Shown: one piece after another, positions 1 through 6,981 of the stretch | How positions within the stretch are numbered: the first letter of the stretch is position 1 | Layout of the letters: each line of letters begins with the position of its first letter | Origin: an uncultured bacterium | Lineage (GTDB): Bacteria > Patescibacteriota > Minisyncoccia > Phycocordibacterales > PALSA-1337 | Direction of reading: 5' to 3' | Length of the DNA: 16,612 nucleotides | Assembly (NCBI GenBank): GCA_903870235.1 | Contig: CAIQCA010000073.1 | Span: forward strand, 1-16,612 | Position numbers and translations under genes: made by a program | Notes under the pieces: model-generated | What the model saw: the letters and a program-made list of their open reading frames with translations, nothing else | What the model was told of the DNA's origin: nothing | Database searches by the model: none

Positions 1-30
1 GCCTTAAGAAGGCTATCAGAATTGGAATAG
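1..30 (+). CDS. Possible C-terminal end of an upstream gene (partial)
   Basis: Frame 1 reads ALRRLSELE and then TAG at 28-30, so the window may open inside the last codons of a gene. Nine residues cannot be assigned to a family. In type IV pilus loci PilM commonly precedes PilN, so a pilM tail is possible, but nothing in these residues proves it. The 95 bases that follow contain a promoter-like element, so the next gene need not depend on read-through. Confidence 0.25.
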   Translation, partial: ALRRLSELE

Positions 31-103
31 GTTGGAGACTTGTGTGTTATTTGGATAGTATACTTATTCACATGGTCTGTTCGGCCCCAAATAGGTATAA
101 CTT

Positions 104-112
104 TGCTATAAT
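104..112 (+). promoter_or_regulatory. Extended -10 promoter ahead of the pilN-like gene
   Basis: TGCTATAAT is a perfect extended -10 element (TG, one base, TATAAT). No good -35 is present 17 bases upstream, which extended -10 promoters tolerate. The predicted transcription start is near 119, leaving about 7 bases before the ATG at 126. The AAGGTG at 115-120 looks like a ribosome binding site but would then lie at or before the mRNA start. This probably drives the whole pilus operon. Confidence 0.6.
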
Positions 113-125
113 ATAAGGTGAATAT

Positions 126-812
126 ATGGAAACAAAGTTTCAAACTTCTTTTATACCGAAGAAACCACTGACACAGGCTGGAGCCTCATCATCCTCGGCT
201 TCTCCTTCTATTGCGCATCAAACTACTAGCATAGTGTTAATGGTTGGTGTTGTGGTCTTTATACTTTCTGTATTGGCAGCCGGAGGTGCTTATGGTTGGC
301 AAGTTTTCCTCAACTCTCAGCAAAATGAATACAAAAAGAACCTTGATGATTTGAAAAGTAATGTCAATCTTCAGCTTATTGTTGACCTAAAAAAGGAGGC
401 CACAAAGATAGATCTAGCGTCTGATCTCCTAAATAATCACGTGGCGTTTTCTCAAATTTTTGGTGTTATTTCAACATTTACAGCAAGTAATATTCGCTTC
501 ACCGGTTTAGATTTACAGGCACCAGCGGATAGAAGTAAAGGGATGAAATTAACTCTCAATGGTTATGCTCCAGACTACGATTCGTTGGCTTTCCAGTCTG
601 ACCAACTCGGACATCTAGAAACATTGGGTGTTAAGGATTATATTTTTAATCCAATTATCCAGAATCCTGTGCAAAATGCAAATTCTACAATTTCTTTTGA
701 ACTTTCTGCTGATATTGAACCAAAGAGTATGTTATATAAAAACGCGTTTCAGTTGCCGGCAGGTACTGTTTCAGGAGCTACGACTTCAGAGGCTACGACC
801 AGTAATCAATAA
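126..812 (+). CDS. pilN: PilN-like type IV pilus inner-membrane protein
   Basis: This 228-residue bitopic protein has a cytoplasmic tail (residues 1-34, rich in Ser/Ala), one membrane helix (about 35-57) and a helical stalk followed by a compact outer domain. That is the layout of PilN, which with PilO aligns the pilus motor to the fibre. A FIPK motif at residues 9-12 sits where PilN normally carries its INLLP PilM-binding motif; equating them is inference. The outer domain has alternating beta-type segments (for example MKLTLNGYAPDYDSLAFQSD) as expected for a ferredoxin-like fold. The C-terminal 20 residues are a low-complexity Thr/Ser/Ala tail. The gene is followed after 9 bases by a PilO-like gene and then pilB, which supports the call. 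The family is poorly conserved in sequence, so the assignment rests on topology and context. Confidence 0.65.
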   Translation: METKFQTSFIPKKPLTQAGASSSSASPSIAHQTTSIVLMVGVVVFILSVLAAGGAYGWQVFLNSQQNEYKKNLDDLKSNVNLQLIVDLKKEATKIDLASDLLNNHVAFSQIFGVISTFTASNIRFTGLDLQAPADRSKGMKLTLNGYAPDYDSLAFQSDQLGHLETLGVKDYIFNPIIQNPVQNANSTISFELSADIEPKSMLYKNAFQLPAGTVSGATTSEATTSNQ

Positions 813-821
813 ATAATTACA

Positions 822-1400
822 ATGAATCGCAACATTACAGCATTAATACTTATCGTTATAGCAGTCGCTATATATTTTACGTATACGCAAGGGCAAATAG
901 ATACAGACAAAAGTATCATTGCGGTTAATGATCAATACACAACGGCTATAGCTAACTCCATGACTCTCCGTTCTATCCGCGATTCTGTTCAAAAAGATTA
1001 CAACAACATTTCTTTGGACGAGAGAAACAGGCTAGATTCGATGATACCTAGCTCTATAGACAATATTCACCTTATCGTAGACGTTACCAAGTTAGCCAAT
1101 CGTAGTGGTTTTGCTCTAAAAAACATAAGAGCGGATGTTATATCAGACACAGCGTCTGGTGCACCTAGTACCTTGGTTACGGCTAGTTCAAGCCAATTAA
1201 ACCTTTTGCCGACCATGTCTTTGGCAAAAGTTAAGCTTACGTTTGATGCTACGGCACAGTATGACAAATTTATAAGTTTTATGCAGGATTTGGAAAAAAG
1301 CTTACGCGTCATGGACATTACCAAGCTCAGCATGAAGGCCAACGATAGTGGAGTTTATGATTTTAGTGTTGAGGTTAATACTTATTGGTTGAAACAATAA
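822..1400 (+). CDS. pilO: PilO-like type IV pilus inner-membrane protein
   Basis: This is a 192-residue protein with a very short cytoplasmic N-terminus, one membrane helix (about residues 4-22), a long helical and probably coiled-coil stretch (about 23-85), and a C-terminal domain of mixed alpha/beta character ending in a strand-like SVEVNTYWLKQ. This is the PilO/GspM plan; PilO pairs with PilN through the coiled coils. The segment around residues 125-165 (KVKLTFDATAQYDKFISFMQ) matches the strand-helix pattern usual in PilO C-domains. No Shine-Dalgarno sequence precedes the ATG, which lies 9 bases after the previous stop. Assignment is by topology, size and position between the PilN-like gene and pilB. 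Confidence 0.6.
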   Translation: MNRNITALILIVIAVAIYFTYTQGQIDTDKSIIAVNDQYTTAIANSMTLRSIRDSVQKDYNNISLDERNRLDSMIPSSIDNIHLIVDVTKLANRSGFALKNIRADVISDTASGAPSTLVTASSSQLNLLPTMSLAKVKLTFDATAQYDKFISFMQDLEKSLRVMDITKLSMKANDSGVYDFSVEVNTYWLKQ

Positions 1401-1402
1401 AC

Positions 1403-1795
1403 ATGAGCAAATCTACAATAACCACAATTATCATTGTCATCGTTGTCATCATCGGAGCGGGTTATTATTTCATGACGACAGGTGGTCAGTCCTCTCCGAG
1501 TTCAGATTCGCTACTAACACAAACAGCTGCAGATCAAGCTGCTGTGGGTGCTGATCAGTTGGCTCTATTGAACCAGATAAATAATATAAAGATTCATTCA
1601 GAATTTTTCCAGAGCGAGTTGTTCCTTTCTTTGAATGATATTGTTCAACAAATTCCGACTGGTAGCATGATTCGTCCGAATCCTTTTGCTCCAGTCCCAA
1701 ATGTCCCCAGCCCATTTTCTTCGTCAGCAGTAGAAACTCCACCACCGGCTACTTTATCGGCAGCCCTAGCCAAACCGACTGGTGTTAAGAAGTAG
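1403..1795 (+). CDS. Small membrane-anchored protein in the pilP position, NPFAP motif
   Basis: From the ATG at 1403 the product is 130 residues. A TTG at 1385 would add six residues but overlap pilO, so the ATG two bases after the pilO stop is preferred. It has an N-terminal membrane helix (about residues 6-28) and no larger globular domain. The middle (residues 45-85) is helical; an NPFAP motif follows at about residues 92-96, then a Pro/Ser/Ala-rich tail. PilP and GspC proteins carry a comparable (R/D)-x-PF motif just after their membrane anchor, and PilP usually follows PilO. A stripped-down PilP equivalent, able to touch PilN/PilO but without the secretin-contacting domain, would suit a cell lacking a secretin. 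That function is inference; by sequence alone the protein is unrecognised. Confidence 0.55.
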   Translation: MSKSTITTIIIVIVVIIGAGYYFMTTGGQSSPSSDSLLTQTAADQAAVGADQLALLNQINNIKIHSEFFQSELFLSLNDIVQQIPTGSMIRPNPFAPVPNVPSPFSSSAVETPPPATLSAALAKPTGVKK

Positions 1796-1815
1796 TTTCT
1801 GATCACAAAACATGT

Positions 1816-3567
1816 ATGAGCGTTATAGATATACTTTTTCAAAAAAATATCATCAGCAAAGACGACGTCCGCGATGTCCGCAGACAGATTTCTGCTGGAA
1901 CATCGCTTGAAGATGCCCTTATTTCTCGTGGAATAAAGTCAGAAGATATATTGGCAGCACGTGGAGAGTTTTTGAATATTCCCATAAGAACAGTTGCGGA
2001 CAACTCCGTTCCTTTTGAGGTTTTGGATTATATTCCTGAAGATTCGGCGGTTCACTATCATTTTGTACCACTCGGAGTAGTTGATGGTGTGCTTGAAGTC
2101 GGTCTTATCGATCCAGACAATATGGAGGCTCGAGATGCTCTAAATTTTTTGGCGGCCAAGAAAAATGTCCCCTATAAGATATATTTGATCACTCTCAATG
2201 ACTTCAATAAAGTCTTAGAAGTCTACAAGGGTATTACTGGGGAAGTGAACAAAGCTCTTTCGGAGCTAGAAACTGAGCTTACTATCGATGGTAATACAGA
2301 AACCATAAAAAGGCCGGAGACGGCAGCAACTGGCAGTGAACCAGGTGCACCGGGACAAAAATCTGATTCCAAAGAGACCTTAATCGTTGAAGATGCTCCT
2401 GTTGTTAAGATTGTTGCTACGATAGTCAGATATGCCGTTGAAGGTGATGCTTCCGATGTTCATATAGAACATGTGCGAGACAATGTGCGCGTCCGTTTTC
2501 GCGTAGATGGCGTCTTAAATACTAGTCTAGTGTTGCCAACTTCTGTGCACTCGGCCGTGGTTGCTCGCATAAAAGTTCTTTCCAATATGCGCTTGGATGA
2601 AAAACGTAAGCCTCAAGATGGTCGTTTTTCCGCACGTATAGATGGACACCGTGTTGATTTCCGTGTTTCCACATTCCCGTCTTACTATGGTGAAAAAGTT
2701 GAGATGCGTATCCTTGATCAGACCAAGGGCATGCGAAGCTTAGACAAACTCGGCATGAGCCCGGAGAGTCTAAAGATGTTTCGTGATGCCATCAATAAGC
2801 CATATGGTCTAATCCTCATAACTGGTCCTACTGGCTCCGGTAAGTCGACAACGCTATATTCTCTTTTGAGTGAAGTCGATCGTGATAGCTACAACGTACT
2901 CTCGCTGGAAGACCCAGTAGAGTATACGATCGATGGTGTTAGTCAATCGCAAGTACGACCAGAAATTGGTTACTCCTTTGATACTGGTCTGCGTACAACT
3001 TTGCGTCAAGACCCAGATATAATCATGGTTGGTGAAATTCGTGATAAGGAGACAGCCCAGCTTGCTGTGCAGGCCGCTTTGACTGGTCACTTAGTACTTT
3101 CTACTTTGCACACCAATAATTCCGCTGGTGTTATTCCACGTCTTATAGATATGGGAGTAGATCCGTACCTGATTGCACCTACTCTTATCTTGGCGGTGGC
3201 ACAACGTCTTGTCGGTGTCTTGGCACCAGGTTCTGGCGAGCTAGTTCCTGTTGATGGAAGTATCAAGGCTTTGATCGATCAGTCTTTTGCAGATCTACCA
3301 GACCAATTCAGGAAGACTATTCCATTTTCCGATAAGGTTTATAAGATCAAACCTACGCCGGAATCTCCGAAGGGGACTCGTGGTCGCATGGCCGTTTTTG
3401 AAATGTTTGAGATGGATAAAGATATTGAGAAAGTGATACTGGAGAACCCTGTTGAGAGTGAAATACGCAAGATTGCCCGTTCCAAGGGCATGTTGACCTT
3501 GAAGGAAGATGCCATGATTAAGGCCTTCAACAAGGTTATTCCTTTTGAAGAAGTTATAAAACTTTAA
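1816..3567 (+). CDS. pilB: PilB, type IV pilus extension ATPase
   Basis: PilB is the cytoplasmic hexameric ATPase that drives pilin polymerisation through PilC. At 583 residues it is of usual length. Residues 1-150 form a GspE/MshEN-type N-terminal domain; a charged linker follows (about 155-190). The ATPase core shows a DASDVHIE box (about 213), Walker A GPTGSGKST (337-345), an aspartate box around SLEDPVEYT, Walker B DPDIIMVGEIRD (399-410) and a histidine box GHLVLSTLHTN (424-434). One feature stands out: no cysteine occurs anywhere, so the tetracysteine zinc site usually found after the histidine box is absent; the region reads RLVGVLAPGSGELVPV. Start ATG 1816 lies 20 bases after the previous gene without a Shine-Dalgarno sequence. 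Order with pilT and pilC confirms the role. Confidence 0.95.
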   Translation: MSVIDILFQKNIISKDDVRDVRRQISAGTSLEDALISRGIKSEDILAARGEFLNIPIRTVADNSVPFEVLDYIPEDSAVHYHFVPLGVVDGVLEVGLIDPDNMEARDALNFLAAKKNVPYKIYLITLNDFNKVLEVYKGITGEVNKALSELETELTIDGNTETIKRPETAATGSEPGAPGQKSDSKETLIVEDAPVVKIVATIVRYAVEGDASDVHIEHVRDNVRVRFRVDGVLNTSLVLPTSVHSAVVARIKVLSNMRLDEKRKPQDGRFSARIDGHRVDFRVSTFPSYYGEKVEMRILDQTKGMRSLDKLGMSPESLKMFRDAINKPYGLILITGPTGSGKSTTLYSLLSEVDRDSYNVLSLEDPVEYTIDGVSQSQVRPEIGYSFDTGLRTTLRQDPDIIMVGEIRDKETAQLAVQAALTGHLVLSTLHTNNSAGVIPRLIDMGVDPYLIAPTLILAVAQRLVGVLAPGSGELVPVDGSIKALIDQSFADLPDQFRKTIPFSDKVYKIKPTPESPKGTRGRMAVFEMFEMDKDIEKVILENPVESEIRKIARSKGMLTLKEDAMIKAFNKVIPFEEVIKL

Positions 3568-3570
3568 TTA

Positions 3571-3579
3571 TGATACAAT
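3571..3579 (+). promoter_or_regulatory. Extended -10 promoter for the response regulator, predicted leaderless
   Basis: TGATACAAT is an extended -10 element (TACAAT at 3574-3579). Exactly six bases (ATTATT) separate it from the ATG at 3586, so transcription would begin at or within a base of the start codon. It lies in the 18-base gap after pilB, giving the regulator and downstream genes a possible separate transcript. Confidence 0.45.
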
Positions 3580-3585
3580 ATTATT

Positions 3586-4017
3586 ATGAATAATACACAA
3601 CAAAATCCTGCCAATACATCGTCAACTAAACCACTAAAAAAGATCCTTTTGGTGGATGATGACAGGTTCCTCTTGGATATGTATGCCATCAAGTTTTCTA
3701 AGTCTGGTTATGAAGTCAAAACAGCTGATTCTACGGATGCGGCTCTTCAAGTCATAAATAGCGGTTATGTTCCTGAAATAATCTTGGCCGACGTGGTGAT
3801 GCCTGGTATGGACGGTTTGGAAATGATAGCTAAGATACAGCAAGAAAAATTAGCTCCTAGCTCAACGATGATTATGCTTACGAACCAGGGTTCTTCAGAC
3901 GATATTGCTCGTGCCAGGAAGTTAAGCGTAGATGGTTACATCGTAAAAGCTACCACAGTTCCTTCAGAAGTATTGAGAGAAGTGGAGAACATCTTGGTTA
4001 CCAAAAAGCCTATATAA
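3586..4017 (+). CDS. Stand-alone response regulator receiver protein (CheY/PilG/PilH type)
   Basis: This 143-residue protein is a single receiver domain with a short disordered N-terminus (residues 1-17) and no output domain. All canonical residues are present: the acidic cluster D24-D26, phospho-acceptor D69 in ILADVVMPGMDG, switch threonine T99 and conserved lysine K121. In proteobacterial pilus systems similar single-domain regulators (PilG, PilH) tune extension and retraction. Its place between the extension ATPase pilB and the retraction ATPase pilT, with its own promoter-like element, suggests it acts on the motor by protein contact. No histidine kinase is encoded in the window, so the phosphate donor is unknown. 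Receiver identity is certain; the pilus role is inferred from context. Confidence 0.85.
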   Translation: MNNTQQNPANTSSTKPLKKILLVDDDRFLLDMYAIKFSKSGYEVKTADSTDAALQVINSGYVPEIILADVVMPGMDGLEMIAKIQQEKLAPSSTMIMLTNQGSSDDIARARKLSVDGYIVKATTVPSEVLREVENILVTKKPI

Positions 4018-4026
4018 ATAAACAAC

Positions 4027-5085
4027 ATGGATTATCGCAAAGAAATTGATGAGCTTGTAGATCTGATCTTGAAACAAGATGCTTCAGACTTGCATCTTTC
4101 TGTGGGACGCAACCCAACAATTCGTGTTTCCGGTTCCCTTATACCCCTTCTGAAGCGCGCGGTTGTGACTGAACTCGATATGCAGGGTTTCATAGATGTT
4201 TTTCTGACAAAGGAGGCCAAAGAGATTTTGGCCAAAACAAGGGATGTAGATTTTTCTTATAACCTAACTCATGCTCGTTTTCGTGGACATATTTACTATC
4301 GTCAAGCTGTGCCGGCTATCGCACTCCGTCTGATTCCTAAAGTTATCCGCACATTGACGGAACTAAATCTACCTCCGATACTAGAGACTTTCACCCGTAA
4401 AACTCAAGGGTTTTTTCTGGTCGTTGGTCCTATCGGGCAAGGGAAGACAACTACACTAGCTAGTCTCATAGAGATGATCAATCAAACTCGTACAGAACAC
4501 ATTTTGACCATCGAAGATCCTATCGAATATTTGTTTGATTCCAAGAAATCTATCGTTGATCAGCGTGAAGTACGTACGGATACTCCTGACTTTGCCGACG
4601 CTCTTACAGCAATGTTTCGTGAGGACATAGACGTCTGTATGGTTGGTGAGATGCGTGATATCGCAACCATGGCTACAGCCGTGACTGCTGCTGAGACTGG
4701 TCACTTGATCTTTTCTACTTTGCATACCAACAATGCCTCCCAGACTATTGACCGTATCATCGATTCTTTCCCTGGTTCCCAGCAGGACCAGATACGTGTT
4801 CAGTTGGCTAGCTCTTTGTCAGGTATCTTTTCTCAGAGATTGATTCCACGCATATCTGGTGGCCTGATTCCTGCCTATGAACTCCTGATAAACAATGCGG
4901 CTGTCTCCAACCTTATCCGTGAACGCCGTACTCACGAGATCAATACTGTCATAGAGACTAGTTCTCAGTTGGGCATGATAGACATGAACAGATCCTTGGC
5001 TGAGCTGGTTCGCGCCGGTGAGATTTCCGTGGAAAATGCCTATGTCTATTCATCCAATCCTAAGTCGTTGGAGCGTCTACTATAA
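4027..5085 (+). CDS. pilT: PilT, type IV pilus retraction ATPase
   Basis: PilT is the hexameric motor that depolymerises the pilus and powers twitching and DNA uptake. The 352-residue length is typical. Visible landmarks: DASDLHLSVGRNPTIRVSG at about residues 19-37, Walker A GPIGQGKTT (134-142), an EDPIEYL aspartate box, Walker B region EDIDVCMVGEMRD (199-211), histidine box GHLIFSTLHTN, and AVSNLIRE (292-299), matching the AIRNLIRE motif that marks PilT rather than PilB. Two departures from the usual pattern: the P-loop has Ile and Gln where Thr and Ser are normal (GPTGSGKST), and the Walker B lead-in has Ile where Pro is normal (EDPD). The lysine, threonine and catalytic glutamate remain, so activity is likely. 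It starts 9 bases after the response regulator and ends 5 bases before pilC. Confidence 0.94.
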   Translation: MDYRKEIDELVDLILKQDASDLHLSVGRNPTIRVSGSLIPLLKRAVVTELDMQGFIDVFLTKEAKEILAKTRDVDFSYNLTHARFRGHIYYRQAVPAIALRLIPKVIRTLTELNLPPILETFTRKTQGFFLVVGPIGQGKTTTLASLIEMINQTRTEHILTIEDPIEYLFDSKKSIVDQREVRTDTPDFADALTAMFREDIDVCMVGEMRDIATMATAVTAAETGHLIFSTLHTNNASQTIDRIIDSFPGSQQDQIRVQLASSLSGIFSQRLIPRISGGLIPAYELLINNAAVSNLIRERRTHEINTVIETSSQLGMIDMNRSLAELVRAGEISVENAYVYSSNPKSLERLL

Positions 5086-5090
5086 CTATC

Positions 5091-6305
5091 ATGTTATTCA
5101 ACTATGAAGCAATTGAATCAGGTTCTGGAACCAAGAGGAATGGTTCTATTGATGCTGTAAATGTTGACGTTGCCATATCATCACTCCAGAGACGAAACCT
5201 TGTTCTTGTTTCTATCAAGGAAGACGCCGGATCAAAGTCTTTTTTTGGTAAAGAGATAGTTTGGCTTGACCGTGTTTCTTCAAAAGATATCGTTATTTTG
5301 TCACGACAACTGTCTACTCTCTTTGATGCCCAGGTTTCTGCGCTTCGTATATTCAGACTCTTGGCGGGGGAGACGGAGAATCGTAAATTGTCTGGTGTCT
5401 TAGGGATTGTCTGTGATGATATACAAAGTGGTAGTTCCATATCCGTGGCGATGTCCAAGCATCCGAGGGTTTTTTCTCCTTTCTATATCAGCATGGTCAA
5501 GGCCGGTGAAGAATCTGGAAAACTAAATGAGGTGTTCGAATATTTGGCCGATTATCTAGACCGCACCTATGAATTGATGTCTAAGGTCCGTGGGGCCCTA
5601 GTGTATCCGGCCTTTGTTATGGTTACTTTCGTGGTCGTGATGATCCTCATGTTTACTATGGTTATACCAAAGATTAGTAGCATTATCCTGGATGCTGGTG
5701 GTGCAATACCGGTTTATACGCAGGTAATCCTAGGGATAAGTAATTTCTTGGTTAATTATGGTTTTATCCTTCTCGCTGTCTTACTAGTTGCAGGTTTCTT
5801 TGTTGTGAGATTTATTCGCACTGGACCAGGAAGAATTGCTTTCGATCGTTTCAAATTGCGAATCCCATATGTGAGTTCTCTCTATAAAAAACTCTACCTA
5901 TCTCGTTTTGCCGACAACATGAACACTATGCTCGTTTCCGGTATTCCCATAGTTCGTGCTTTGGAACTTACGGCCAATGTTATAGACAACAAGATCTATC
6001 AGGACATCATCACGCGCGCATCAAATGCGGTTAAGGGTGGTAAAACTTTGTCCGACTCTCTTTCAAATGATCCCAATGAAATGCCGGGCATCGTCGTTCA
6101 GATGATCAAGGTCGGTGAAGAAAGTGGTGAAGTGAGTTCTATTTTGAAAACCGTCGCCAAATATTATGTACGCGAAGTCGAGACCGCCGTAGAATCTCTA
6201 GTGTCCCTCATTGAGCCAATGCTAATTGTATTTCTGGGCGGTGGTGTAGCCATACTCTTGGCCTCAGTCTTGATACCTATTTATAGTATTGCCAGTGCCC
6301 AGTAA
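5091..6305 (+). CDS. pilC: PilC, type IV pilus inner-membrane platform protein
   Basis: PilC (GspF family) is the integral-membrane rotor core on which PilB and PilT act. The 404-residue product has the family's two repeated cytoplasmic GspF domains, about residues 65-167 and 270-370, each with a K-x-GEESG motif (around 137-143 and 339-345). Membrane helices are at about 168-193, 217-243 and 374-398. The N-terminal 60 residues resemble the usual soluble lead segment (YEAIESGSGTKRNGSI...). It sits immediately after pilT and ends 9 bases before the first pilin gene, the classical pilB-pilT-pilC-pilin order. No truncation or odd residue was seen. Confidence 0.94.
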   Translation: MLFNYEAIESGSGTKRNGSIDAVNVDVAISSLQRRNLVLVSIKEDAGSKSFFGKEIVWLDRVSSKDIVILSRQLSTLFDAQVSALRIFRLLAGETENRKLSGVLGIVCDDIQSGSSISVAMSKHPRVFSPFYISMVKAGEESGKLNEVFEYLADYLDRTYELMSKVRGALVYPAFVMVTFVVVMILMFTMVIPKISSIILDAGGAIPVYTQVILGISNFLVNYGFILLAVLLVAGFFVVRFIRTGPGRIAFDRFKLRIPYVSSLYKKLYLSRFADNMNTMLVSGIPIVRALELTANVIDNKIYQDIITRASNAVKGGKTLSDSLSNDPNEMPGIVVQMIKVGEESGEVSSILKTVAKYYVREVETAVESLVSLIEPMLIVFLGGGVAILLASVLIPIYSIASAQ

Positions 6306-6314
6306 AGAGCTATT

Positions 6315-6857
6315 ATGTACAACATGACCTCTATTCAAGATAAGTACAGAAAGGGTTTTACCCTTATAGAAATTTTGGTGGTTGTTGCCATCATTGGGAT
6401 TCTTTCAACCATCATTATTGTTTTTCTTGGCAACGCTCGTAATTTAGCTAAAGACTCTCATGTTATTGCAAATGCTAGACAGATTAAAAACCTAATTGAA
6501 CTCGGTCGCACCAATGACTGGTATACAGATGTTTATGCTGCCACGTTCTATTTACCAGGCATAATGATCGGTAACGCTTCGAATTCAAATGTCGTTTGTT
6601 CTGGGTCTGGTCCAAGCTATCCTGCCATATCAAGACTTCTTACCGATGCTATAAACCAGGGTGGGTCTATAACGATCGTGGTATATGGAAATGCTGACGG
6701 CAAATATTGTTTTGACGGCACCAATACCTGGTCACACGCAACAAGCTATGCTATATACGGAAAGTTGATTACCGATCCTACAAAATATTTTTGTACTGAT
6801 TCTGCTGGTGCTGTAACCCAAAAAGCTACTGCAGCCACTACAGATTCGTGTCCATAA
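6315..6857 (+). CDS. Type IV pilin-like protein (first of seven)
   Basis: This is a 180-residue prepilin. A short basic leader ends in RKG, then the mature protein starts FTLIEILVVVAIIGIL, with Phe+1 and Glu+5. The cut by PilD would follow Gly14 counting from ATG 6315, or Gly11 from the in-frame ATG at 6324; both starts are plausible. The C-terminal domain has four cysteines (VCSG, YCFDG, FCTDS, SCP), so one or two disulfides are likely. It follows pilC by 9 bases and shares that operon, whereas the next pilin has its own promoter. This one is therefore probably a lower-abundance or alternative pilin. A major-pilin role cannot be excluded. Confidence 0.85.
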   Translation: MYNMTSIQDKYRKGFTLIEILVVVAIIGILSTIIIVFLGNARNLAKDSHVIANARQIKNLIELGRTNDWYTDVYAATFYLPGIMIGNASNSNVVCSGSGPSYPAISRLLTDAINQGGSITIVVYGNADGKYCFDGTNTWSHATSYAIYGKLITDPTKYFCTDSAGAVTQKATAATTDSCP

Positions 6858-6893
6858 TTGAGGGTATGTTGAAGTAAAGCTACTGAATAGTTG

Positions 6894-6902
6894 TTATCCA
6901 CA
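6894..6902 (+). promoter_or_regulatory. Perfect-consensus DnaA box, single copy
   Basis: TTATCCACA matches the consensus DnaA-binding 9-mer exactly and lies between two pilin genes, about 30 bases upstream of the -10 box of the second. No second perfect copy was noticed nearby, so this is not an origin. It could be a DnaA-responsive site or chance. Confidence 0.3.
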
Positions 6903-6927
6903 GGGTATTTATATAGTTAAATAAGCG

Positions 6928-6936
6928 TGTTACAAT
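6928..6936 (+). promoter_or_regulatory. Extended -10 promoter of the predicted major pilin
   Basis: TGTTACAAT is an extended -10 element (TACAAT at 6931-6936). TTTATA at 6908-6913, 17 bases upstream, is a weak -35 match. The predicted start is near 6943, giving an untranslated leader of about 39 bases to ATG 6982. The element and the bases after it (TACAATATAGCCATAA) closely resemble those ahead of the surface protein at 13628. Confidence 0.6.
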
Positions 6937-6945
6937 ATAGCCATA

Positions 6946-6959
6946 ACCTTACAAAAGGT
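6946..6959 (+). promoter_or_regulatory. Inverted repeat at predicted mRNA 5' end of the pilin leader
   Basis: ACCTT-ACAA-AAGGT forms a five-pair stem with a four-base loop, starting about 3 bases after the predicted transcription start. A stem at the same place, of different sequence, exists in the surface-protein leader. A 5'-terminal stem could slow mRNA decay of an abundant transcript. On its own the stem is short and could be chance. Confidence 0.35.
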
Positions 6960-6981
6960 CTTATTTATCAACTTATTATTA

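Noticed and set aside
1385..1402. TTG start extending the small PilP-position protein by six residues
   Set aside because: It would overlap the end of pilO, and the ATG at 1403 begins a normal membrane-anchor sequence directly.
5102..5458. Minus-strand open frame of 118 residues inside pilC
   Set aside because: It is an antisense shadow of a clearly real gene, with unconvincing composition.
6858..6981. Replication origin or riboswitch in the gap between pilin genes
   Set aside because: Only one DnaA box and a five-pair stem are present; no box cluster and no complex fold typical of a riboswitch was seen.
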